A DNA stretch of 33,836 nt from Ilumatobacteraceae bacterium (GCA_023262325.1 JALRBS010000211.1:1-33836); one strand, 5' to 3'; shown: positions 16,099 to 25,762, counted from the first letter of the stretch. Program-made: numbers and translations. Notes: generated by a model from the letters alone, not told the origin.

Positions 16099-16598
16099 CG
16101 ACGACCAATCCCTCCAACTTTTTCTTCGACGAGCTCGGTCGCCCAAGGAATCGCCTCAAGTCGTTCACGTGGAATCGGCTTCATCGACATAACGGAGTAT
16201 CCGTACGTCCCTTGACCCATCCGCGCGAGCGCCGCGTCGATGTCTGCGACGGCTTCACGGGCTTGCGCACTGAGGGCGAGATCCCGCTCACGTTCGACCA
16301 CCATCGTGTCGCCTTCGCCGCCTTCATCGTCAAACTGCACATCGCCCATCTCGGCTTCTTCAATGAGTTGGTTCGCCTCTGCATCAAGCTGGTCAGCCTG
16401 ACCGATGAGACGTTCGCGTTCCGCGATGAGCATCGCTTGTTGCGACTTCAGAAACTTCACGTCGAAATCCTTGGTGTACGCGATGCCGTCCTTGGTGGTG
16501 CCACGAACCGTTGGTGCGACCGGAGCGGCAGGGACAGCCTTCTTCGCAGGAGCAGCCTTCTTCGCAGGGACAGCCTTCTTGGTTCGTGCCGATGCCAT
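16095..16598 (-). CDS. DksA/TraR-like protein lacking the zinc cysteines
   Basis: A 167-residue RNA polymerase secondary-channel-type protein. Residues 7-30 are a Lys/Ala/Pro tail built from KKAVPA-type repeats. Residues 45-125 form a coiled coil with an acidic tip region (DDEGGEGD followed by ERERDLALS). Residues 130-167 are the DksA/TraR finger remnant [14 protein letters not shown] followed by [15 protein letters not shown]. In zinc-binding relatives the pattern is GTYGxCxxCGxPIP and PWATLCVECx. Here those cysteines are S135, S138, L156 and E159, while everything around them is kept, so the fold is probably retained without zinc. The ATG has AAAGG 6 nt upstream. It sits between ileS and lspA. 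Confidence 0.88.
   Translation of the reverse strand: MASARTKKAVPAKKAAPAKKAVPAAPVAPTVRGTTKDGIAYTKDFDVKFLKSQQAMLIAERERLIGQADQLDAEANQLIEEAEMGDVQFDDEGGEGDTMVVERERDLALSAQAREAVADIDAALARMGQGTYGYSVMSMKPIPRERLEAIPWATELVEEKVGGIGRR
16528..16581. repeat. Three tandem 18-bp repeats inside the dksA-like gene
   Basis: Three consecutive copies of an 18-bp unit (GCAGGGACAGCCTTCTTC with 1-3 changes each) at 16528-16545, 16546-16563 and 16564-16581. On the minus strand each encodes a six-residue KKA(V/A)PA unit. In-frame copy-number change would lengthen or shorten the basic tail without breaking the gene. Confidence 0.85.
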
Positions 16599-16636
16599 TT
16601 GGAGCCTTTCTCTCAGCAGCCCGGGAGACTAGCGGT

Positions 16637-19600
16637 TTACGAGACGATCGGGGCGACAGCGAGATCAATTGTCTCCTCGCCGTCAATCGCCATCGCGTCA
16701 TGTGAGGTGACGAGGGTCTCGGCCGTCACCATTGATTCGTGAGCCTGAAATGCCTGCACGGTGGTCTCATCGCTTCGAAGCACCATAGAAACCCGATCGC
16801 TCACATTCAGGTCAAGCTCGCGGCGTTTTGTCTGAATACGTCGGATGAGGTCACGCGCAACACCTTCTTGTTCGAGCGCTTCAGTCACGACGGTGTCAAG
16901 CACCACAATTCCGCCGCCATTCGGGAGCGTCGCTGCCGCTCCATTTGCGTCCGAGACCAGTTCGAACTCAAATTCGCCGGGTTCAAGCACGTTGCCGCCG
17001 ACGGTTACGACGCCGTCAACAACGCTCCAATCCCCTGCCTTGTGTGCAGCGATCACCTGCTGCGTCGCTGCCCCAAGCCGTGGTCCAAGCGCCTTCGGGC
17101 TGAGCACGAGTCGCTCCGAACCGTGATCTGCAACCCGATCGGTGAGCACGACCTCTTTGAGGTTCACCTCGTCGCGAAGGATGTCGATATGTGGTGCGAC
17201 GAGGTCGACATCTGGAGTTGCGATCGTTGCTGAGGCGAGCGGGAGACGGACCCTCAAGCCTTCGTTCTTTCGGAGCGACAGCAAGGTCGAGCAGGCGTCA
17301 CGAACTCGTCCCATTCCGCGGGCCAGAGCTACGTCACGTGGGAGGTCGGCAGCGGACGGCCAATCTTGCAGGTGAACACTCGCTCCGCCGGTGAGCCCGC
17401 CGTGAATCTGCTCAGCGACCATCGGCAGTACCGGTGCAGCAACTTTGGTCAGCACAACAAGCGCCGTATGCAAGGTGTCAATTGCATCGACGTCGCCCTC
17501 CCAGAATCGGTCGCGACTTCGACGGATGTACCAGTTCGTCAGAGTGTCCAGGAACCGCTGAATATGCTCGCACGCTCCATAGAGGTCGTACGCGTCCATT
17601 GTCTCGGTTACCGAGTCGACCAACGTCGCAAGTTCGCCGAGCAAGTACCGATCAAGCACACCTTCCTGGTCTGTCCGATACGCACCGGTGCGATCTGCGG
17701 CACCCGCGTACAACGTGAGGAAGTAGTAGGCATTCCACAGCGGAAGGATGACCTGTCGAACGGTGTCTCGCATGCCGCTCTCAGTCACCGAAAAATCCGA
17801 ACCTCGAAGGATCGGAGACGACAGCAGGTACCAGCGCATGGCATCGGCGCCGTACACGTCAAACATCGAGTTGGGGTCAGGGTAGTTACGCAACGACTTC
17901 GACATTTTTGCGCCATCATCTCCAAGCACGATGCCGTGACTCACGCAATTCGAAAAGGCGGGGCGATCGAACAGAGCGGTGGCGAGCACATGCATGGTGT
18001 AGAACCAGCCTCGCGTCTGCCCGAGATACTCAACAATGAAATCTCCCGGGTAGTGATGCTCGAACCATTCGGCATTCTCAAATGGGTAATGCACCTGCGC
18101 AAAGGGCATCGAGCCTGACTCAAACCAGCAGTCGAGCACCTCGGGAACTCGGCGCATCATCGATCGCCCACTCGGATCGTCGGGGTTTGGCCGCGTCAGC
18201 AGGTCGATCGCTGGTCGGTGTAGATCGTGAACTGCAACTCCAAAGTCCGATTCGAGTTCGGCAACTGATCCGTACACGTCAATTCTCGGGAATGCGGGAT
18301 CATCACTCACCCACACTGGAATTGGCGAACCCCAAAAGCGATTTCTACTAATCGACCAGTCGCGTGCGTTCGACAGCCATTTCCCGAAACTTCCATCTTT
18401 TACGTGAGCTGGCACCCAGTTGATGCCCTGGTTGAGCTCAACCATTCGGTCACGAAATTCGGTCACTCTCACAAACCAGGATGAGATGGCGCGATAGACA
18501 AGCGGTTCAGCGCAGCGCCAACAATGTGGGTACGAGTGCATGTATGAGTCGTGACGAATGAGACGGCCGACGTCGCGTAGGCGCCGGATGATCGCAGGAT
18601 TGGCTTCGAAGACGTGCTCGCCCGCCCAATCCGAAATTTCGCTCGTGTACCGGCCGTGTTCGTCCATCGGACAGATCGTCGCGATGCCAGCTGCGGTGCA
18701 CGCATTCTGATCCTCTTCACCAAACCCAGGCGCCATGTGCACGATGCCCGTGCCGTCTTCCGTCGAGACAAAATCGCCGGGCAACACAACAAACGCATTT
18801 TCCGTGTCCGAAAGAAACGGAAATAACGGTTCGTAACGACGACCCACAAGATCGCTTCCTTTGAGGCTGCCGACAACCGTCGCCTCGGGAAACTGGGCCT
18901 CATAGGCGGCGAGCCGCGACGATGCGATCACCCAGCGGGAGCCGTCGTGTTCAATGACGGCATAGTCGATGTCCGGTCCCACTGCGAGGGCGAGGTTCGA
19001 TGGGAGCGTCCATGGAGTCGTCGTCCAGGCGAGAATACGCTCACCTGTTTCCAAGGTGAACCACACCGTAACTGCAGGGTCCTGCCGGTCGCGATAGACG
19101 TCGTCCATGCGAGTTTCAGTGTTCGACAGAGGCGTCTCACACCTCCAGCAATACGCGAGCACCCGAAATCCTTCGTAGATGAGCCCTTTGTCCCATAGGC
19201 GTTTAAACGCCCACATGACGCTTTCCATGTAGTCGCGATCAAGGGTTTTGTAGTCGTTGTCGAAGTCAACCCATCGGGCTTGACGCGTCACGTAGTCGCG
19301 CCACTGCTGCGTGAACTGTAGGACGCTTGTTCTGCATGCATCGTTGAACCGATCGACCCCGAAGGCGGTGATTTCAGGGTGACCGGAAATCCCAAGTTCT
19401 TTCTCTGCCTGCACCTCCGCAGGGAGTCCGTGACAATCCCAACCGAATCGCCGCTCGACTCGCCGTCCGCGCATTGTCTGATAGCGCGGTATCGCATCTT
19501 TCACGTAACCGGTGAGCAGGTGGCCGTAATGCGGAAGTCCGTTGGCAAATGGCGGACCGTCGTAGAACACGAATTCGTTGTCGCCATCAACACCTGCATC

Positions 19601-19705
19601 GCGCCGATCGATCGACGTCTGAAAGGTGTCTCCCTCTGCCCAGCGTCGCAATACGTCGCGCTCAAGTTCTGGGAGATTCGGCTGAGGAGATACAGGGGGG
19701 TACAT
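16637..19705 (-). CDS. ileS: Isoleucyl-tRNA synthetase, eukaryotic-like (type 2) form
   Basis: Charges tRNA-Ile. It is 1022 residues from the ATG at 19705. The class I signatures are HYGH at 59-62 ([17 protein letters not shown]) and KMSKS at 600-604 ([16 protein letters not shown]). [11 protein letters not shown] and the HYGH form mark the IleS2/eukaryotic-like branch; the usual bacterial IleS has HIGH and WDTHGLP. That branch is known for poor inhibition by mupirocin. The editing domain (about 200-400) and the C-terminal anticodon-binding region are complete. Two CWRC motifs occur (CWRCETPL and CWRCAEPL). No Shine-Dalgarno site is seen at the chosen ATG; longer readings would overlap sepF. 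Confidence 0.96.
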   Translation of the reverse strand: MYPPVSPQPNLPELERDVLRRWAEGDTFQTSIDRRDAGVDGDNEFVFYDGPPFANGLPHYGHLLTGYVKDAIPRYQTMRGRRVERRFGWDCHGLPAEVQAEKELGISGHPEITAFGVDRFNDACRTSVLQFTQQWRDYVTRQARWVDFDNDYKTLDRDYMESVMWAFKRLWDKGLIYEGFRVLAYCWRCETPLSNTETRMDDVYRDRQDPAVTVWFTLETGERILAWTTTPWTLPSNLALAVGPDIDYAVIEHDGSRWVIASSRLAAYEAQFPEATVVGSLKGSDLVGRRYEPLFPFLSDTENAFVVLPGDFVSTEDGTGIVHMAPGFGEEDQNACTAAGIATICPMDEHGRYTSEISDWAGEHVFEANPAIIRRLRDVGRLIRHDSYMHSYPHCWRCAEPLVYRAISSWFVRVTEFRDRMVELNQGINWVPAHVKDGSFGKWLSNARDWSISRNRFWGSPIPVWVSDDPAFPRIDVYGSVAELESDFGVAVHDLHRPAIDLLTRPNPDDPSGRSMMRRVPEVLDCWFESGSMPFAQVHYPFENAEWFEHHYPGDFIVEYLGQTRGWFYTMHVLATALFDRPAFSNCVSHGIVLGDDGAKMSKSLRNYPDPNSMFDVYGADAMRWYLLSSPILRGSDFSVTESGMRDTVRQVILPLWNAYYFLTLYAGAADRTGAYRTDQEGVLDRYLLGELATLVDSVTETMDAYDLYGACEHIQRFLDTLTNWYIRRSRDRFWEGDVDAIDTLHTALVVLTKVAAPVLPMVAEQIHGGLTGGASVHLQDWPSAADLPRDVALARGMGRVRDACSTLLSLRKNEGLRVRLPLASATIATPDVDLVAPHIDILRDEVNLKEVVLTDRVADHGSERLVLSPKALGPRLGAATQQVIAAHKAGDWSVVDGVVTVGGNVLEPGEFEFELVSDANGAAATLPNGGGIVVLDTVVTEALEQEGVARDLIRRIQTKRRELDLNVSDRVSMVLRSDETTVQAFQAHESMVTAETLVTSHDAMAIDGEETIDLAVAPIVS

Positions 19706-19765
19706 GGTTCGCGTTTCGATCAGATGGCCAACAGGCGTTTGCAGGCTATCGACGGGGACGCCCGA

Positions 19766-19783
19766 GGCGAGTCTTCTCTCGCC
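19766..19783. other. Hairpin in the sepF-ileS spacer
   Basis: A perfect 6-bp stem GGCGAG/CTCGCC with a 6-nt loop begins 3 nt after the sepF stop on the minus strand. It is not followed by a T-run. The 80-nt spacer is too short for a normal T-box and lacks the TGGnACC element. It may be a processing or stability element between the cell-division genes and ileS. A possible -10 (TAGCCT) follows at 19748-19743. Confidence 0.3.
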
Positions 19784-19785
19784 GC

Positions 19786-20295
19786 TTAGTGATCGCTGGA
19801 ACCGGACGGCTTCAGGAGATAGACGCCGTTCGCAACCTTTTCCATTGCCCCATCGAGGGCATAACACAGACCACTCGCGAAGTCGATGAGTCGGCGCGAC
19901 ACCTCGCGCTCACAGGCGTCGAGGTTCATGATCACCGGCTGCCCGCGCTTGAGAGCATCCGCAAGTTCTGGCGCTTGGTCAAAACGAGTTGGCCGAACCG
20001 TCTGCGGCTCATGTGTCGAACGAGATGATTTCGCTGAGCGAACGATGACTCCGGAATCGTCGTTCGTCGATTGGCGACGCGACGGCGAAGCATCAAAGTC
20101 ACGGCTTGGAAAGACGGGGCGACCTGAACTTGAACGCTCAACTTCCGGCTCGCGCTCCACCGCAATCCCTGAGCGAGAGGTCGTGTCCTGGCGCCGAACG
20201 CGCGGCTCGTACTCTTCCTCGAACTCTTCGTCGTCGTAATAGGCCTCATCCGGTCCAAGACCGAGATAGTCCATTGTGCGTTTCCACAGAGACAT
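19786..20295 (-). CDS. sepF: Cell division protein SepF
   Basis: The FtsZ membrane anchor and bundling factor that replaces FtsA in actinobacteria. At 169 residues, the first few ([14 protein letters not shown]) can form the amphipathic membrane-binding helix. Residues 15-90 are an acidic then Ser/Arg-rich disordered linker. The C-terminal domain (about 100-169) has [37 protein letters not shown] and the conserved [20 protein letters not shown]. The ribosome site GGAGGAG (20301-20307) is 5 nt from the ATG. No ftsA exists in this cluster, which agrees with SepF as the main anchor. Confidence 0.96.
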   Translation of the reverse strand: MSLWKRTMDYLGLGPDEAYYDDEEFEEEYEPRVRRQDTTSRSGIAVEREPEVERSSSGRPVFPSRDFDASPSRRQSTNDDSGVIVRSAKSSRSTHEPQTVRPTRFDQAPELADALKRGQPVIMNLDACEREVSRRLIDFASGLCYALDGAMEKVANGVYLLKPSGSSDH

Positions 20296-20300
20296 CGAAA

Positions 20301-20307
20301 CTCCTCC
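20301..20307 (-). promoter_or_regulatory. Strong ribosome binding site for sepF
   Basis: GGAGGAG followed by TTTCG and ATG, within the 61-nt spacer after the yggS-type gene. Confidence 0.65.
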
Positions 20308-20356
20308 TTCCTGAGAAGGCTAATCCAATCACGGAGTCCGGTGGCGGAGGGTTGGC

Positions 20357-21019
20357 TTAGCGACGATTACCAAGAATTGCAGTGCCGATCCGGACCATCG
20401 TTGACCCGGACGCAACAGCAATTTCAAGATCGCCCGACATACCGAAGTTGCGCACCCGAAGATTGTGCTCATCGGCGAGTTCACGAACGTGTCGAAACGC
20501 TCGGGCAGTTTCGGCGTCGCTGCCATTCGTTGGCCCGACGGTCATCAGCCCAGTGACGTTCAACCCGCCTTCGTTCGCCCGCCGAATGAGCGTCGGGACT
20601 GACCTCGGTGAACAGCCGCCCTTTCCCGCTTCCGCATTGGTGTTCACCTGGAGGTGAACTTCGCAACCGGGAATTCGTTTCGAAATCTCATCGATCAGCG
20701 ACTCTCGATCAACACTTGCGATGCAATCAACGAGACCGGTGAGCAGCCGCACTTTATTCGTCTGCAATTGGCCGATGAAGTGGGTTCGAACCCCACACTC
20801 ACGGGCGAACTCGATGTCCGCCGATTTGTTGCGCAGTTCTTGGGCGTAGTTCTCGCCGATCGCGACCGCGCCGGCCTCAACCACCCTACGGATGACCTCC
20901 CCAGAATGGGTCTTCGTTACGACGACAACGTCAACGGGACGTTCAGCAACCGCCCTGATATGACGTTCAACTTCATGAAGGCGGTCGCGTATGACCTCTG
21001 CGGTGAGATCCACGGTCAC
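20357..21019 (-). CDS. yggS: YggS/PLPBP family pyridoxal-phosphate homeostasis protein
   Basis: A PLP carrier with a fold like the alanine racemase barrel and no known catalysis. It is 220 residues. The PLP lysine is K36 in VVVVTKTHSGEVI. Other conserved parts are GENYAQEL, HFIGQLQTNK, QVNTNAEAGKGG and FGMSGDLEIAVASGSTMVRIGTAILG (positions about 190-217). The start is GTG at 21019, with a second GTG 6 nt downstream; neither has a clear Shine-Dalgarno site. It lies 24 nt after ftsZ and 61 nt before sepF, the normal place for this gene in actinobacteria and Firmicutes, but without the pgeF gene that often separates it from ftsZ. Confidence 0.94.
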   Translation of the reverse strand: MTVDLTAEVIRDRLHEVERHIRAVAERPVDVVVVTKTHSGEVIRRVVEAGAVAIGENYAQELRNKSADIEFARECGVRTHFIGQLQTNKVRLLTGLVDCIASVDRESLIDEISKRIPGCEVHLQVNTNAEAGKGGCSPRSVPTLIRRANEGGLNVTGLMTVGPTNGSDAETARAFRHVRELADEHNLRVRNFGMSGDLEIAVASGSTMVRIGTAILGNRR

Positions 21020-21043
21020 CCGTCAACTTGCCCGAACGCAGAC

Positions 21044-22114
21044 CTATTTGAGGAAGGACGGCACATCGAAGCCGTCGTCTTCCTCCTCGTCGTCGTCATC
21101 AGCGAAGAGTTCTGACAGCCGAGAGGTACTACCCATGGATGCGCTGTCGGATCCACCGAGGGAATCCACACGATCGAAACCTGCCGCTACGACCGTCACC
21201 TTGACTTCGTCGCCCATTTCGTCATCGATGACGGTACCGAAGATGAGGTTGACGTCGGGGTGCGCAACCGAGTGGATGATTTCGGCGGCAGCATTCATCT
21301 CGAACAAGCCCATGCTCGACGGACCGGTGATGTTCAGAAGCACGCCGCGAGCACCGTCGATGGCCGACTCGAGGAGCGGACTTGAAATTGCAGCCTTCGC
21401 CGCAGAGACCGCCCGCTCATCGCCACCAGCCTGGCCGATACCCATGAGAGCCGAACCAGCATTCGAGAGCACCATTCGCACGTCGGCAAAGTCAGTGTTG
21501 ATGAGGCCCGGAGTTGTGAGCAGATTGGTGATGCCCGACACTCCGTCGAGCAACACGTCGTCTGCCATCTTGAATGCGCTCAAGACGCTCGTCTTCTCAT
21601 TCGCCACCGACAACAGACGATCGTTCGGGATGACGATAAGAGTGTCGACCTTTTCTTTGAGCCGCTGAATTCCGGACTCTGCCTGCACCGCCCGTCGACG
21701 GCCCTCGAAGGCAAATGGTCGTGTCACGACGCCGATCGTCAACGCACCAGCGTTTCGAGCAATCTCAGCAATAACCGGCGCTGCGCCAGTTCCGGTACCG
21801 CCGCCCTCGCCAGCGGTGATGAATACCATGTCAGCGCCCTTCACCAACTCCGCAATTTCGGCCTCGTTTGCCTCTGCAGCACCTTTACCAACCTCGGGAT
21901 CGCTACCCGCCCCAAGACCGCGCGTGAGGTCACGGCCGATATCGAGTTTGACATCGGCATCGCTCATGAGGAGTGCCTGAGCGTCGGTGTTCACAGCGAT
22001 GAACTCGACGCCTCTCAGACCGGCGTCGATCATGCGGTTGACGGCGTTCACTCCGCCGCCGCCAACGCCAACAACCTTGATCACAGCGAGATAGTTCTGT
22101 GGTGAGCCTGCCAT
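21044..22114 (-). CDS. ftsZ: Cell division protein FtsZ
   Basis: The tubulin-like GTPase that forms the division ring. It is 356 residues. The GTP-binding signature GGGTGTG is at 104-110, the N-terminal loop is [15 protein letters not shown], and the T7 loop [10 protein letters not shown] that completes the neighbour's active site is intact. The conserved C-terminal tail is DVPSFLK, the SepF-binding end. The disordered linker before it is short and very acidic ([12 protein letters not shown]). The ATG has AAGGAAGG upstream. There are 211 nt between the ftsQ stop and this start, with no gene in them; a possible -10 TATGGT is at 22146-22141, so ftsZ probably has its own promoter. Confidence 0.98.
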   Translation of the reverse strand: MAGSPQNYLAVIKVVGVGGGGVNAVNRMIDAGLRGVEFIAVNTDAQALLMSDADVKLDIGRDLTRGLGAGSDPEVGKGAAEANEAEIAELVKGADMVFITAGEGGGTGTGAAPVIAEIARNAGALTIGVVTRPFAFEGRRRAVQAESGIQRLKEKVDTLIVIPNDRLLSVANEKTSVLSAFKMADDVLLDGVSGITNLLTTPGLINTDFADVRMVLSNAGSALMGIGQAGGDERAVSAAKAAISSPLLESAIDGARGVLLNITGPSSMGLFEMNAAAEIIHSVAHPDVNLIFGTVIDDEMGDEVKVTVVAAGFDRVDSLGGSDSASMGSTSRLSELFADDDDEEEDDGFDVPSFLK

Positions 22115-22140
22115 TAGCGAGTCCTTCCTTGGCGACCATC

Positions 22141-22146
22141 ACCATA
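22141..22146 (-). promoter_or_regulatory. Possible -10 box (TATGGT) for ftsZ
   Basis: TATGGT lies 26 nt upstream of the ftsZ ATG, in the 211-nt ftsQ-ftsZ spacer, the longest non-coding stretch of the window. It would give a short leader that still holds the AAGGAAGG ribosome site. No -35 consensus is seen at the right distance. I see nothing else in the spacer beyond a short imperfect inverted repeat. Confidence 0.32.
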
Positions 22147-22325
22147 CGCGACGCTCATTCGTGCGGCGGGATGTCGTCGCGACTGAGCGTGGTGAGGTCT
22201 GTGTTGCATCGTTCGTTTCGATCTCATTCGGCACACGAGGACCTTCTTCGCGAAACTCCCCTTGCACACGTAGGGCGATGCTATCGCGGCGCGATGGTCT
22301 CGAATACGAGCCGCAGCAGATCGAC

Positions 22326-23279
22326 CTAACTCACCGTGACTTCGTCGGTAGAAACGTCGATGACCGAGCCGGGCAGCACACCACCTGCTGACATCACCGT
22401 CTCGAGTCGAACCAACTTGGGAAATAGTTCTCGAGCAGCGCCGAAGTTGATCTTCGTGTCGTCATCAAGCGTTACACGCAAGTCGGTGCCAGCGGCGTCC
22501 ACTTCGATGAGGCTGACCCTGTCTCGAATGCTCCCGGTGAGCGACGCTCCGAGCGCTGCCGCCCCAACCGGACCTGCAGGTGCGAATTCACCGACGGTCA
22601 GCAACGGCACATCGTTACAGACGAGAAGCAGGTAGTTGAATGGCCAGCCGTCGATGACGTCGAGTACGCGACCATCCGAATCGAGCACCCTGAATAAACC
22701 ATCGCTCCCCGGATAGGACAACACCGGTGTGCGCTCCCGAATGTCGATCTCAAGACCGAATGGCCACTTTGTTCGAACCACCGCATCAGCGACCCATGCA
22801 ATCGACTCAATCTCGACTTCAATGTCGGTCGTGTCGACGAGAATGACTGGTGTCCCTACGGCTCCGTCGATGATCTCATTTAGCTGTTCGGTGTTCGTGT
22901 ACACCTTTCCGGTGACGTACACCTCACTTCGTCGAACACCAAACCACGAGGAACCGAGCACCGCGAGCACCGCAACGCCAACGAGCACGACGATGCCTGC
23001 GATCGAGAGCCGGGTGAGGCGCTTTCGCCCTATCGCGCGTCGAATTGCGGCGCGACGATCTCTGAGCCGGCTGTCCATCGGCCGGCGCAGTTGCCGCGAA
23101 GCGGTCGATCGACCGGAATAATTTTCGTCCTCGATAACAACACGACCGGCGCTACGCCGTGGCGCACCGAGGTCACCGTCAAGATAGACCGCGTCAGGCG
23201 ACCCGTCGTCAGAAATTGAGACACGCCGTCGCAATCCAGGGTCGATCGCCCCTTGATCACCTCTTCTTGAATCGCGCAT
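22326..23279 (-). CDS. ftsQ: Cell division protein FtsQ (DivIB)
   Basis: A bitopic divisome protein linking early and late proteins. It is 317 residues. The long cytosolic N-terminus (about 1-90) is charged and Arg/Asp rich. One membrane segment follows (about 93-112, SIAGIVVLVGVAVLAVLG). Then comes the POTRA domain (VRRSEVYVTGKVYTNTEQL...) and the FtsQ/DivIB domain with RTKWPFGLEIDIRERTPVL and the VLDVIDGWP region. The order murB-ftsQ-ftsZ is the expected one. The ATG at 23279 lacks a clear Shine-Dalgarno site; TAGCGT stands 8 nt upstream (23293-23288), a possible leaderless promoter. The gap to murB is 63 nt. Confidence 0.93.
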   Translation of the reverse strand: MRDSRRGDQGAIDPGLRRRVSISDDGSPDAVYLDGDLGAPRRSAGRVVIEDENYSGRSTASRQLRRPMDSRLRDRRAAIRRAIGRKRLTRLSIAGIVVLVGVAVLAVLGSSWFGVRRSEVYVTGKVYTNTEQLNEIIDGAVGTPVILVDTTDIEVEIESIAWVADAVVRTKWPFGLEIDIRERTPVLSYPGSDGLFRVLDSDGRVLDVIDGWPFNYLLLVCNDVPLLTVGEFAPAGPVGAAALGASLTGSIRDRVSLIEVDAAGTDLRVTLDDDTKINFGAARELFPKLVRLETVMSAGGVLPGSVIDVSTDEVTVS

Positions 23280-23342
23280 CAGATGCGACGCTAGTCAGTG
23301 TCCTCAGCACCGCGCCGTCACCGATACTCACGCAACTATTCG

Positions 23343-24305
23343 TCAGTCATCCTCGAAGCCGAGTAGTCGCACTTCGCTTCGAAGGTGGTATCCCGTTTCT
23401 CGTTCGACCCGCCGTCTGACCTCGTCGATCAGTGACTTCACATCATCTGCTGAACCAGCAGGGTCCGCCTGAATAAAGTTCGCATGCTTCGTCGACACCT
23501 CGGCAGAGCCAAGCCGCAGTCCGCGAAGCCCAAGTTGATCAATGAGCGCACCAGCGCTCACCTCATGAGGAACTGGATTCACAAACACTGAACCGCAGTT
23601 CTGTCCGCCCGGCTGATTGTCGCGCCGCCAACGAACGATGCCCTCGAGACGTGCACCAATGGCATCGGGGTCATCGCCGACCGCTCGAAGTTGTGCCTCG
23701 ATGACAACGTGTTCGTCGGTAAGTGTGCTTGAGCGGAAGTCGAACGCGAACTCTCCCGGCTTCCACGATTCAGCGACACCTCGGGCGAGATCGACGACCA
23801 CCGCGCCCTCGAGTGCTTCGTTCATATCGGAACCGTGACCACCCGCATTCATGCGCAGCGCGCCACCAATCGTGCCGGGAATTCCAACGAGCCATTCCAG
23901 GCCGCCGACACCCTGCGCCGCGCATCGACGAGCGATCATCGGCAGCGATGCAGCAGCGCCGACATGAACCAACGTGTGATCACCACGACCGACCCCTTCA
24001 GGGATCTCAATCACATCAGCGAACGCCCCGAGCACGATGATGGCCCCACGCCATCCTCGGTCTGCAACGAGGGTATTCGAACCATTGCCGAGCGTGGAGA
24101 CTGGCACCTCGGCCGTGGCACATAGCTGCGCCATCGACATCAAATCTTCGACACTTCCGATCTCGACAAGAAGCGCCGCAGCGCCGCCAACTCGATACGT
24201 CGTTCGACTCCCTAACGGCGCGTGTTCGTAGACCGACGACATTGACGACAGCCGATTTCGACATTCCTGTGCGAGCGCTGCAACGTCGTCGAGTCTCGTG
24301 TTCAC
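23343..24305 (-). CDS. murB: UDP-N-acetylenolpyruvoylglucosamine reductase
   Basis: Reduces the enolpyruvyl group to lactyl to make UDP-MurNAc, with FAD and NADPH. It is 320 residues. FAD-binding motifs are TYRVGGAAALLVE, LGNGSN and GIPGTIGGALRMNAGG. The proton-donor Ser region is NCGSVFVNP. The C-terminal KHANFIQ and the catalytic Glu in LRSEVRLLG are present. It appears to be the short (type II-like) form. The GTG start overlaps the murC stop in a GTGA, so the two are translationally coupled. Confidence 0.96.
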   Translation of the reverse strand: MNTRLDDVAALAQECRNRLSSMSSVYEHAPLGSRTTYRVGGAAALLVEIGSVEDLMSMAQLCATAEVPVSTLGNGSNTLVADRGWRGAIIVLGAFADVIEIPEGVGRGDHTLVHVGAAASLPMIARRCAAQGVGGLEWLVGIPGTIGGALRMNAGGHGSDMNEALEGAVVVDLARGVAESWKPGEFAFDFRSSTLTDEHVVIEAQLRAVGDDPDAIGARLEGIVRWRRDNQPGGQNCGSVFVNPVPHEVSAGALIDQLGLRGLRLGSAEVSTKHANFIQADPAGSADDVKSLIDEVRRRVERETGYHLRSEVRLLGFEDD

Positions 24306-25756
24306 CCGACGCCGACCCCCACATTGCGACCGCGGGCCGCCAGGATCTCATCGGGCAATCCGGCGATATCACCACATCCCATCGAAAGGCATAGGTCGCC
24401 TCGTCGCAGATGCTGCGCAAGGTAGCGAACGAGATCCTCTCGTTTCGGCATCCACACGACGTGCGACCTCGGGTGCGCATCAAGCACCGCGTTCACCACG
24501 AGTTTTCCTGTTACCCCCGGAATTGGTTGGGTACCCGACGCGTAAATATCAGTCACCACGACGACATCAGCGTCCGTGAAACAGTCGGCATAATCGCGCC
24601 ATATTTCTGACATTCGATTGAATCGGTTCGGCTGGAACACTGCGAACACTCGCGACCACTGACCAGCCGGTTCTCGTGTTGCTGCCAGCACTGCGGCAAT
24701 TTCTGCCGGCAAATGCGCATAGTCGTCGACGAGCGTCGCGCCAGCACTGTCACCGCGCACATCGAAGCGTCGAGCAACACCGCCAAAACGCGTAAGCGCC
24801 TCGGCAGCAACGTTGGCGTCGACGCCGAGCTCAACAGCGAGCGCAAGCGCACCGGTCGCGTTCAGCACGTTATGACGACCGCGCAGGGGCAGGTGCACCG
24901 AAACACAGGATCCATCAACGAATGTGACGTCGAATTCGTACGCCCCGGGTTCGGCTCTCAGATGGGTTGCGCGAACGTCGTTACCTTCCGCGAATCCGTA
25001 CGTCGTCACCGACCGCGACGCGACGACCGAGCGGATGTTCGCGTCATCGCCACAGACGACGACCGGACCGTCGATTGAGTCGATATAGCGAGCAAATCCC
25101 TCAACGATGGCGCCGAAGGTTCCGTAGTTATCAAGATGATCGACGTCGATGTTGGTCAGTACGGTGCCAACGAGTGGAAGTCGAAGGTGCGTTCCGTCAC
25201 TCTCATCGGCTTCGACGACGAATGTGCCACTGCTCGACCAGTGAGCACCGGTTCCAGCGTCGGCAACATCCCCACCGATGACGAAACCGGGCTGTCGATC
25301 GTCGGCCGCAAGTATGAGCATCAGCATCGACGAGGTGGTCGTCTTGCCGTGCGTACCGGCGACCCCAACCGCTCCAGTTTGGCGGCAAATCGCGCCGAGC
25401 ACCTCGGAGCGGTGCACAGTAGGAATGCCGAGTTTGCGAGCTTCATCAAGTTCGTTGAGATCGAATGGAATTGCCGTCGAATAGGTCACCACATCTGCGT
25501 CACGAACATGGGCGCGGTCATGGCCGATATGCACGATTACTCCGAGGGCGCGCAACCGGTCAAGAATCTGCTGCTCCCGAATATCGCTTCCCGACACCTG
25601 GTGCCCCATTTCGGCAAGCGCGATCGCGATTGCGCTCATTCCTGGGCCTCCGACGCCCACCACATGAACTCGGCGAGGCGAGTCGAGTTCCCAGACCACC
25701 CGGTCCCGCGGAAACACCGGTGCTAAAGGTTCGGGACTGCTTGCCGCTGGAGACAC
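24302..25756 (-). CDS. murC: UDP-N-acetylmuramate-L-alanine ligase
   Basis: Adds the first amino acid, L-alanine, to UDP-MurNAc using ATP. It is 484 residues, full length. The Rossmann N-terminal domain has VHVVGVGGPGMSAIA, the P-loop is GTHGKTTT at 134-141, and VEADESDGT and DVDHLDNYGT form the central active site. The C-terminal domain has VDDYAHLPAEI and VFQPNRFNRM. The start is GTG at 25756 with no Shine-Dalgarno site, but TAGCCT lies exactly 6 nt upstream. So after the 58-nt gap from murG a new transcript may begin here. It ends in a GTGA overlap with murB. Confidence 0.97.
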   Translation of the reverse strand: MSPAASSPEPLAPVFPRDRVVWELDSPRRVHVVGVGGPGMSAIAIALAEMGHQVSGSDIREQQILDRLRALGVIVHIGHDRAHVRDADVVTYSTAIPFDLNELDEARKLGIPTVHRSEVLGAICRQTGAVGVAGTHGKTTTSSMLMLILAADDRQPGFVIGGDVADAGTGAHWSSSGTFVVEADESDGTHLRLPLVGTVLTNIDVDHLDNYGTFGAIVEGFARYIDSIDGPVVVCGDDANIRSVVASRSVTTYGFAEGNDVRATHLRAEPGAYEFDVTFVDGSCVSVHLPLRGRHNVLNATGALALAVELGVDANVAAEALTRFGGVARRFDVRGDSAGATLVDDYAHLPAEIAAVLAATREPAGQWSRVFAVFQPNRFNRMSEIWRDYADCFTDADVVVVTDIYASGTQPIPGVTGKLVVNAVLDAHPRSHVVWMPKREDLVRYLAQHLRRGDLCLSMGCGDIAGLPDEILAARGRNVGVGVG

Positions 25757-25762
25757 GTCGTA

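Noticed and set aside
19706-19785. T-box riboswitch upstream of ileS
   Set aside because: Actinobacterial ileS genes often carry one, but this spacer is only 80 nt, has no TGGnACC element and only one short hairpin.
22115-22325. A hidden small gene or pgeF remnant between ftsQ and ftsZ
   Set aside because: The minus-strand frames are short and unlike PgeF; the plus-strand frame is compositionally a shadow. Best read as the ftsZ leader region.
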